A stretch of DNA of 36,692 nt from Herbivorax alkaliphila (GTDB lineage: Bacteria; Bacillota; Clostridia; Acetivibrionales; Acetivibrionaceae). The position numbers and the translations under genes were made by a program. Below the pieces are notes generated by a model, which was not told where the DNA came from, did not search any database, and was given only the letters and a program-made list of their open reading frames with translations. The DNA lies in NCBI RefSeq assembly GCF_030848475.1, contig NZ_JAVDDS010000038.1:1-36692 (forward strand). The letters are read 5' to 3'. Below are positions 1-8,300 of this stretch, piece after piece. The stretch's first letter is position 1; each line of letters begins with the position of its first letter.

Positions 1-28
1 TATTATATAATTTACCCAAAAAAAGTTC

Positions 29-57
29 TTGACAAATTATTGTTTATTTGATAACAT
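29..57 (+). promoter_or_regulatory. Sigma-A type promoter of the infC operon
   Basis: A perfect -35 TTGACA (29-34) is followed by a 17-base spacer and a -10 TAACAT (52-57). Transcription would begin near 64, just ahead of the structured leader. Not experimentally known. Confidence 0.7.
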
Positions 58-80
58 TAAAAAGTCAATAAAAAGAAGGA

Positions 81-185
81 GTTATTCGCTTCTCACCTTA
101 CGAATTTGTTTCTGTAAGGTTAATATAAACGAAAGTTTATTATGTAGAATTGAAGCGAATCTATTATTTGATTCGTTTTTTTGTA
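81..185 (+). promoter_or_regulatory. L20-type attenuator leader of infC-rpmI-rplT
   Basis: The leader can fold two exclusive ways. ATTCGCTTC (84-92) pairs perfectly with GAAGCGAAT (152-160), enclosing hairpins 95-101/114-120 and 125-130/135-140 (GAAA loop). Alternatively CGAATC (156-161) pairs with GATTCG (170-175) followed by seven T, an intrinsic terminator. The shared segment 156-160 makes the two folds incompatible. In Firmicutes such leaders let ribosomal protein L20 repress its own operon by premature termination; the position directly before infC fits that. The layout is seen; L20 binding is inferred from the family. Confidence 0.7.
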
Positions 186-229
186 TTTAAAAACGCATAA
201 AGCTCGAAAAAAACCCGGAGGTGTTTTCT

Positions 230-742
230 ATTAACAAAAATGAAGCAATGGTCAATGAGATGATAAGAGATAAAGAAGTGAGGCTTATTGATACTGAAGG
301 CAATATGCTAGGAGTTATGTCTTCAAGGGAAGCTCAAAAGATGGCAAATTCTAAAAATTTGGATCTTGTTAAAGTAGCTCCTAAAGCTAAACCGCCAGTA
401 TGTAGAATAATGGATTATGGTAAATATATGTTTGAGCAGGCCAAGAGGGAGAAAGAGGCTCGAAAAAATCAAAAAACTATTAGTGTAAAGGAAGTTAGAG
501 TGTCTGCTTCTATTGAAGAACATGATTTTAGTTTTAAAGTTAAAAATGCAATTAAATTTTTGCGTGATGGGGATAAGGTTAAAGTAAGTGTTAAATTTAG
601 AGGAAGAGAAATGAATTACACCTCGCTGGGGAAAAGTGTGCTCGAGGAATTTGCGAAAGCTGTTGAGGATTATGGAGTTGTAGAAAGAAAGCCTAAGCTT
701 GAAGGCAGGAATATGTTAATGATACTAAATCCTAAGCAGTAA
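230..742 (+). CDS. infC: Translation initiation factor IF-3
   Basis: IF-3 binds the 30S subunit, keeps it from rejoining 50S and proofreads initiator tRNA and start codon choice. The product has the N-terminal IF3 domain (about residues 1-70, with NEMIRDKEVRLID and PVCRIMDYGKY) and the C-terminal domain (KEVRVSASIEEHD, then VKVSVKFRGREM). The start needs care: a GTG at 221 lies inside the Shine-Dalgarno GGAGGTG (217-223), so the in-frame ATT at 230, six bases beyond it, is the better start, giving 170 residues. A rare AUU start is a known infC feature that allows IF-3 to repress itself. First gene of infC-rpmI-rplT. Identity is near certain; the ATT start is inferred. Confidence 0.96.
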   Translation: MNKNEAMVNEMIRDKEVRLIDTEGNMLGVMSSREAQKMANSKNLDLVKVAPKAKPPVCRIMDYGKYMFEQAKREKEARKNQKTISVKEVRVSASIEEHDFSFKVKNAIKFLRDGDKVKVSVKFRGREMNYTSLGKSVLEEFAKAVEDYGVVERKPKLEGRNMLMILNPKQ

Positions 743-769
743 TATATAGAAAAAGGAGGTAAAAGGGAT

Positions 770-967
770 ATGCCTAAAATAAAAACACACAGCTCTTCAA
801 AAAAGAGATTTAAGTTGACTGGGACAGGTAAGGTGAAAAGAGCTCAGGCCTATAGAAATCATATATTAACAAAAAAATCTACGAAGAGAAAAAGAAAGTT
901 AAGAAACTCAACAGTTGCATCTGATGCAAATTCAGCAATAATCAGGAAGATGATTCCATACAAGTAA
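770..967 (+). CDS. rpmI: 50S ribosomal protein L35
   Basis: A 65-residue basic protein of the large ribosomal subunit. It opens with the typical [15 protein letters not shown] and contains [22 protein letters not shown], matching bL35 in sequence and length. AAAGGAGG sits before the ATG. It lies between infC and rplT, 27 bases after infC and 15 bases before rplT, so the three are one transcript, the standard order in Firmicutes. Expression should follow the L20 leader at the start of the operon. Confidence 0.97.
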   Translation: MPKIKTHSSSKKRFKLTGTGKVKRAQAYRNHILTKKSTKRKRKLRNSTVASDANSAIIRKMIPYK

Positions 968-982
968 AGGAGGAACGTTGCC

Positions 983-1336
983 ATGTCAAGAGTAAAGGGT
1001 GCGGTTAAAACCCGTGCAAGGCGTAAAAAAACATTAAAGCTGGCAAAAGGTTATTTTGGTTCAAAGAGTAAGAATTTTAAGATGGCAAAACAGGCAGTGA
1101 TGAAGTCACTTGTCTATGCATATAGAGACAGGAGGGCTCGCAAGAGAAATTTCAGACAGCTGTGGATAGCAAGGATAAACGCAGCGGCGAGACTAAATGG
1201 ACTTAGCTACAGTAAATTTATGAATGGTCTTAAGAGATCAGGAATAAATTTAAACAGAAAAATGTTAGCTGAAATGGCTGTTAATGATTCGGATTCTTTT
1301 GCACAGTTAGTTGAAAAAGTTAAAGATGTAAAGTAA
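983..1336 (+). CDS. rplT: 50S ribosomal protein L20
   Basis: L20 binds 23S rRNA early in large-subunit assembly and in low-GC Gram-positives also represses its own operon through the mRNA leader. The 117-residue product matches the family throughout: [16 protein letters not shown] at the N-terminus, the basic helix [21 protein letters not shown], and [14 protein letters not shown]. An AAAGGAGG site lies 9-16 bases upstream of the ATG. It is the last gene of the operon and is followed at once by a very strong terminator. The leader at 81-185 is its probable target. Confidence 0.97.
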   Translation: MSRVKGAVKTRARRKKTLKLAKGYFGSKSKNFKMAKQAVMKSLVYAYRDRRARKRNFRQLWIARINAAARLNGLSYSKFMNGLKRSGINLNRKMLAEMAVNDSDSFAQLVEKVKDVK

Positions 1337-1340
1337 ATTA

Positions 1341-1385
1341 AAACTTTAAAAAAAGAGCTCAAAAGGAGCTCTTTTTTTAAAGTTT
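1341..1385 (+). terminator. Strong intrinsic terminator after rplT
   Basis: A perfect 20-base-pair inverted repeat (1341-1360 with 1366-1385) has a five-base loop. The core GAGCTC stem is followed by seven T. Because the outer arms are A-rich and T-rich it could work in both directions, but only the plus-strand operon needs it. Confidence 0.9.
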
Positions 1386-1422
1386 TAAAAGATTACTATT
1401 TTAGATTATAGGAGGTGCTTTG

Positions 1423-2223
1423 ATGAATTATATTAGCAGCAACAAAAATCCTGCTATTAAAGTTTTAAAATCTTTAAAGGATAAAAGACATAGAGAAGCC
1501 AAAAACATGTACTTTATTGAAGGTATAAGATTTGTACAGGAAGCACTAAAAGAAAATGTTAAAATAGACAAAATATTTGTTTCTGAAAAACTAGAATATA
1601 CAAATGGTGGAAAGGAAATGCTTAAAACTATTGATAAAACTAAAAAAGATTGTTTTACTTTGCCACATAAGCTTTTTAAAGAAATTTCTGATACAGACAG
1701 CCCCCAAGGAATATTGGCACAAATTGAGATGCAAAAATATTCTTTAGATACGATGCTCTATAAAGATAATTTTTTTGTAGTATTAGACTCTATTCAAGAT
1801 CCTGGTAATATGGGTACAATAATAAGGACAGCTGATGCAGCAGGAGCAACTGGCTTAATTTTATCTAGAGGATGTGTGGATATTTATAATCCAAAGGTGT
1901 TAAGATCTACAATGGGTTCAATTTTTCATATTCCCATTTACAGTAGTAATGATATTTTAAAAGATCTAAATTATCTTAAGGATAAAAAAATAAAACTCTG
2001 TGCTTCTCATTTAGAGGGAAAAAAGCCTTACTACAGTTTAGACAATGTAAGTAACATAGCAGTTATCATTGGAAATGAGGCAAAGGGAATAAGTGATGAT
2101 ATTAAAAATATTTCTAATAGTCTTGTTAAAATACCTATGGTAGGAAGAGCAGAATCCCTTAATGCATCAGTTGCAGCAGGTCTTTTAATGTTTGAAATTA
2201 TGAGAAAGAGAATGCAAATTTAA
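1423..2223 (+). CDS. TrmH/SpoU family (SPOUT) RNA methyltransferase
   Basis: Predicted S-adenosylmethionine-dependent 2'-O-ribose methyltransferase acting on rRNA or tRNA. It has an N-terminal substrate-binding domain (about 1-100; RHREAKNMYFIEGIRFVQEA) and a C-terminal trefoil-knot SPOUT domain with all three motifs: DSIQDPGNMGTIIRTADAAG, VIIGNEAKGIS, and IPMVGRAESLNASVAAGLL. Length (266) is normal and resembles B. subtilis YsgA-type proteins. GGAGGTG at 1411-1417 places the start at ATG 1423; the TTG at 1420 is too close. The exact target nucleotide cannot be told from sequence. It sits alone between the rplT terminator and the glucan synthase. Confidence 0.88.
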   Translation: MNYISSNKNPAIKVLKSLKDKRHREAKNMYFIEGIRFVQEALKENVKIDKIFVSEKLEYTNGGKEMLKTIDKTKKDCFTLPHKLFKEISDTDSPQGILAQIEMQKYSLDTMLYKDNFFVVLDSIQDPGNMGTIIRTADAAGATGLILSRGCVDIYNPKVLRSTMGSIFHIPIYSSNDILKDLNYLKDKKIKLCASHLEGKKPYYSLDNVSNIAVIIGNEAKGISDDIKNISNSLVKIPMVGRAESLNASVAAGLLMFEIMRKRMQI

Positions 2224-2233
2224 ATTATATGTT

Positions 2234-2261
2234 TTGAAATAGTTTATTTAGCACATACTAT
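2234..2261 (+). promoter_or_regulatory. Possible promoter of the glucan synthase gene
   Basis: TTGAAA (2234-2239), a 16-base spacer and TACTAT (2256-2261) lie just after the methyltransferase stop. The match is only moderate (4/6 in the -10). No terminator separates the two genes, so co-transcription is equally possible. Confidence 0.35.
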
Positions 2262-2312
2262 TCTAGAAGTTAGAAGTTAGAAATTAGAGGTTGGAAGTTG
2301 GAGCTTCTAGAA
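2261..2312 (+). repeat. Heptamer tandem repeat bounded by a 9-bp inverted repeat
   Basis: Six units of seven bases follow each other from 2266 to 2307: GAAGTTA, GAAGTTA, GAAATTA, GAGGTTG, GAAGTTG, GAGCTTC (consensus GARGTTR). The array is bracketed by TTCTAGAAG (2261-2269) and its exact reverse complement CTTCTAGAA (2304-2312). Similar wording returns inverted at 11151-11168 and degenerate at 34731-34754. Confidence 0.8.
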
Positions 2313-2327
2313 AGGGAGTATGTTCTA

Positions 2328-5300
2328 ATGCAATTGTATGTAAATATAATAATTATTCTTTCATTTATAGCAGTGGTTTTATTGTGGCTATTGCTAAAAA
2401 GAAATTCCGACAGGCAATTAATTAAAATCAGAGATGCTGCCTTAACATGTGATGAACTTGAAGAGCATGCTAGGGAAATTGCTTATGATCATAATGTACT
2501 TAGAAAACCTGATGTTTTTAATTGGCCTGTACCTAGAATGAATGAAAATTATAAGTATATTGTGTCTGTTTACAAGATGCTTAATGAAGATGTACAAAAA
2601 GGAATTCCTACAACTCCTGATGCTGAGTGGTTGCTTGATAATTTTTATATAATAGAAGAACAGGTTAAGGGAGTAAGGAGAGATTTAAGCAAAGATATGT
2701 ATTTGCGTCTTCCTGCAATTAGCAGTGGCTCATTAAAAGGTTATGCAAGGATATATGCATTAGCTCTAGAATTAGTGTCTCATACAGATGGCAGAATTGA
2801 TGAAAATGTTCTTATAAACTACATAAATGCATATCAGTCCAATAACGTTCTAACAGGAAGAGAAATTTGGGCTCTTGCAGTTATGATTAAAATTGCCATT
2901 GTGGAAAATATAAAATATCTGTGTGAGAAAATAGAGAAATCACAAAATCAAAGGAGAAAAGTTGAACAGATTATTTCAGCTTTTGATAAAGAAAATAACG
3001 ACATATCTGAAATTATAAATAATATAGATTTACATTTAAATAAAAAGCATCATGTGGATTCAACATTTATAGAGCATCTTTCATATAAACTGCGAAAAAT
3101 GGGTAAAAATTATGCTCATGTCCTTCGCCATGTAGATGACAGACTTTCTATAAAGGGCACAAGTTTAGATGAGATTTCACACAAAGAACACAGAGAACAA
3201 ACTCAAAGAAAAGGTTCTATTGGAAATTGTATAATAAGCTTAAAATTTATATCTACAACCGACTGGGTTGAGGTGTTTGAAGCTTTAAGCAAAGTAGAGG
3301 AAATATTAAGACAGGATCCTTTTGGTACCTACCCTTTAATGGATCTTGCTTCTAGAAACTATTACAGAAAGAGGCTCGAAGAGCTGTCACAGCTTTTTAA
3401 TGTTTCTGAAATTCATGTTGCAAAAAAAGCTGTTGAGCTATCCTTAAAAGAGCATCAAAATTCTGATTCAAAAAATATTCATAAAGGTCATGTTGGATAT
3501 TACATTATTGGTAAAGGTATAAAAGAGCTGGAAAAAGCAGTTGGGTATGAAAAAAGTTTTTTTGGAAAGGCTATGAGTTTTTTTGATAGTCATCCTACCC
3601 CTGCGTATATTGGCGGAATAAGTGTTATTATATTGATTATTCTTGGGTTCACTGCAGAGTATATAATAAATAAGGCAGGATATGAAGGGTCAATTGTATA
3701 TGTTTTATTGGCCTTAGCGGCAATTTTTATTCCTGCAACAGATATTGCTGTCAACACTGTAAACTGGATGCTCAGTCATATTGTTAAGCCTTCCTTTTTG
3801 CCTAAACTTGAAATGAAAGAAGGCATACCGGAAGAGTTAAGCACTATGGTGGTTATACCTGCTCTGCTTCCAGATGATAAAAGAGCTGTGGAACTTATTG
3901 AAAGCTTAGAAGTTTATTATCTTGCAAACAAAGAAAAAAACATTTATTTTGCTCTTGTTGGTGATTATAAGGATTCTTCTAAAGAGAATATGCCAGGTGA
4001 TGAAAAAATAGTTGATGCTGCACTGTCTAAGGTTTCGGAGCTAAATAAAAAATATGGTGAAGAAGGGGAAGAAATTTTTTATTTTTTTCACAGACACAGA
4101 CAATTCAATGAAAGGCAAAATAAATGGATGGGCTGGGAAAGAAAAAGAGGTGCCCTTATTGAATTTAATAATATGATTTTAGGTTCAAAGAAAACAGGTT
4201 TTTCTATTTTATCAAGAAATATAGAAAAGCTTCCAAGGGTAAAATACATTATAACTCTTGATGCAGATACAGTTCTTCCATTAGGTGTCGCTAAACGTCT
4301 CATTGGAACTATGAGTCATCCACTAAATAGACCTGTAGTAGATGATAAAAGAGGTCTTGTTGTTGAAGGATACGGTCTTTTGCAGCCTCGAATAGGTTTT
4401 GAGATAGAAAGTGTAAATAAATCACTATTTTCAAGAATTTTTGCAGGTGAAGAAGGAATTGATCCGTATGCAACAGCGACATCAGATGTTTATCAGGATT
4501 TATTTGAAGAAGGTATATTTACAGGTAAAGGTATATATGATTTAACTGTATTTCAAAGTATTTTAGAAGATGCTATTCCAGAGAATGCAGTTTTAAGTCA
4601 TGACCTTTTAGAGGGTTCTTATGTAAGAGCAGGCCTTGTTACAGATTTAGAACTTATTGACGGATACCCTGCCAAATATAGCTCTTACGCAATGAGACAG
4701 CATAGATGGGTAAGAGGTGACTGGCAGCTTATTCCATGGATTTTCAAACATATAAAAAATCAAAAAGGAGACAAGGTAAGAAACCCGCTATCCATTGTAG
4801 CTAGGTGGAAAATAGTAGACAATTTAAGAAGGAGTGTTATGGCACCAGCCATAATGATATTAATTATACTGGCATTTAGTGTGTTGCCTGGTAGTGTGTT
4901 GTTTTGGCTGGGAGTTGCCCTTTTAAGTGTTTTTTTTCCTTTAATAACTGGAGGTATTGATTATATTGTTTCAAAGCCACTTAGTGCATTAAAGTCTAAA
5001 AGCTATACCCCTGCAATATGTGGTTTGAAAGCATGCTTGTTTCAGCAGCTACTTCAATTTGTTTTTTTGCCCTATCAGGCATATCTTATGGTAAATGCAA
5101 TATTAATAACGATAGTCAGAGTATTTTTTACTAAAAGAAATATGTTAGAGTGGGTTACTGCCTTAGATGCAGAAAAATCCCTTAAGGACTCAATTAAAAG
5201 TTATGTTATAAGGATGAGGTTTGCAATACTTCAAGCTATAATAATACTTGGTTTGTCAATGTGGTTAAAACCAGATGCTGTGGCTGTTGCAGCGAGTTTA

Positions 5301-8300
5301 TCTATTATTTGGGTAGTATCTCCTTATATTGCATATAAAGTAAGTGAGGAGACTGTATATAAAAAAGAATCTATAAGCAAAGACGATATACTTGAGGTTA
5401 GAAGAATTGCCAGAAAGACTTGGAGGTTTTTTGAAGACTTTGTAGACAAAAGAAATAATTATCTTCCCCCAGATAATTATCAAGAGGATCCTCCAAATGG
5501 AGTAGCTTACAGGACGTCTCCTACAAATATAGGATTGGGTATGTTGTCAGTTCTAGCTGCAAGAGACTTTGGATATATTGGTACAGTGGAAATGTATAAA
5601 ATAGTTGAGAGAACAGTTGCAACCATTGAAAAAATGGAAAAATGGAATGGGCATTTGTATAACTGGTACGATACTAGGACTTTAAACACATTAAAACCTG
5701 CTTATGTATCCACTGTAGATAGTGGTAACTTTGTAGGCTATCTTATTACTTTAAAAGAGGGACTTATAGAGTATTTAAAAAAGCCTCTTTTAGATAAGAA
5801 TTTTGTATATGGATTAAGAGATACTCTTGGCCTTATTCAAAAAGAAAATGATAAATTTTATCCTGATACAGAGTATCTTGATAAGTTTTTAGAAAGTGAT
5901 GAAACCTTTTTAGAAATTGATATCTGGATAAATGCTTTAGACAGGTTGTTTTACGAGAAAAAAAATAAAAGGGAAAAGCCTGATATATGGAAAATAAAAA
6001 CAAACAATATGATAAACAATTTTAAGGAGGAAGTTGAAAAACTTTTATCATGGAGTAGTTTGATAGGTGATATTCCACAGGAATTAACTGATAATAATAA
6101 GTCTAAAGATGTAAAAAAACTTATTGATACTATATTAAAAAGACTTAAAACCTATATTCCATTAAAAGATTTACCAAAGGAGTATGGTGAAATAATAATT
6201 ATTATAGAAAAACTTGAAAAAATCATGAAAAGAAATAAAGTTAAGGATATAAAAATTTTATGGATTGATAGATTAAAAAAGTCTCTTTCAACTTCAATAG
6301 AAAATGCAGATAAGTTGATTAAAGGTTATATGGGCTTAATAGAAAGAATAAGGAAAATTTCAGATGATACAGAGTTTAATCATCTATATGATAAAAAGAT
6401 GCAATTGTTTTCAATAGGTTATGATGTCCAAGAGGGCAGCATTACAAATTCATACTATGATTTGATAGGTTCTGAGGCAAGACAGACAAGCTATATTGCA
6501 ATTGCCAGAGGGGAAGTTGAAGAACAACATTGGTTCAAACTTGGAAGAACTCTTACACAGATTGATAGTTATAAGGGTATGGTATCGTGGAGCGGAACTA
6601 TGTTTGAATACCTTATGCCTCTTCTTATCATGAAAAGAAATAAAAATACATTGATGGATGAAACGTATTCTTTTGTGGTAAGAAGTCAAAAGAAGTATGG
6701 AAAGCAAAGAAATGTGCCCTGGGGAACTTCTGAATCAGGCTTTTATGCCTTTGATATAGACTTAAACTATCAGTACAAAGCATTTGGAGTGCCTTGGTTG
6801 GGGTTAAAAAGAGGGCTGGTAGAGGACATGGTAGTTGCGCCTTATGCTACCATGCTGGCAATACAGGTAGATCCAGCTGGTTCTATAAAAAACTTAAAAA
6901 AACTTGACAGGGAAGGAGCGAATGGTTCCTTTGGTTTTTATGAAGCCTTAGACTATACACCGGAAAGACTTCCTATGGGGGAAAAGCGTGGGATTGTAAA
7001 AAGTTACATGGCTCACCATCAGGGAATGAGCCTTTTGTCTCTTGATAACTGGATAAATGATAATATAATGCAGAACCGTTTTCACAAAGATCCTGTGGTG
7101 GAAGCTGCAAAGCTTCTTTTACAGGAAAAAGTACCTGCTAATATTGTCTTTACAAAGGAAAATAAAGAAAAAGTTATTCCATTTAAAGATGTTGTATATG
7201 AAGAAGAGGATTCACATAGAGAATATGAAAAACCAAATCCAGTGCTTCCAAGAGTTCATATTTTGTCCAATGGCAGTTATTCTGTGATGGTTACAGACAA
7301 AGGTACAGGATATAGCAGGTGCAAAAATCTTGATATTACAAGATGGCGGGAAGATGTGGTTTTAGATAGTTATGGTATGTTGTTTTATTTTAGAGACACA
7401 AAAAAAGATGAGGCATGGTCATCTTCTTATAATCTTTATGGCAAAAAACCTGATAATTATAAAGTGTCTTTTATATCAGGAGAAGCACGCTTTTTTAGAC
7501 AAGATGGGAATATTGACACTTTGACCCAAGTTGCAGTTTCTGCATCAGATAATGCAGAGATTAGAAAGGTAACACTTACAAATCATGAGAAGGATAGCTG
7601 TGTTATGGAAATAACTAGTTATTTTGAATTAGTTTTGGCTCCCCATGGTTCAGATGTAGCTCATCCCGCATTTAGCAATCTTTTTATAAGGACAGAGTTT
7701 GTTTCTGAATATAATAGCATTATTGCAAGTAGAAGGCCTAGAATGGAAGGTGAAAAAACTCTGTGGGTTGCAAATACATTGTCTGTGGATGGTGAAGTTG
7801 TTGGAGGAGTTCAGTTTGATACAAACAGGCTGCAATTTCTAGGAAGAGGCAGAAATATATCTGATCCAGTTGTTTTAGAGCCAAATAAGCCTTTGACTAA
7901 TTCAGCAGGTCCGGTTTTAGATCCTGTTATGAGTCTTAGACAAATGGTTAAAATAGAGCCTGAAAGTTCAGTTAAAATTTCATTTGTAACAATTTTAGCT
8001 GATAGCAGAGATGAGCTTTTGGAAAAATTAGAAAAATATTCGAGTCAAGGTGTTATATCTGAAGAATTTGATCTTGCCCTTACAAGAAGCAGAGTGGAAG
8101 CAAGGTATCTAAATCTTAAAGCTAAAGAAATTGAATTTTATCAGGAATTAATGCCGCACATACTGTTTATAAGTCCTGGGCAAAGATTGAGAAGTAAGTG
8201 TATATTAGACAATAAAAAAGGACAATCTGCATTGTGGGCTTATGGAATTTCAGGAGATATACCAATTGTACTTGTTATGCTTGACAAAACAGATGATATA

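Noticed and set aside
221-229. GTG start for infC at 221
   Set aside because: The GTG is part of the Shine-Dalgarno GGAGGTG (217-223). The ATT at 230 is correctly spaced and gives a family-like N-terminus.
2298-2327. TTG start for the glucan synthase at 2298
   Set aside because: It lies inside the heptamer repeat without a ribosome site. ATG 2328 follows GGGAG and begins the membrane segment.
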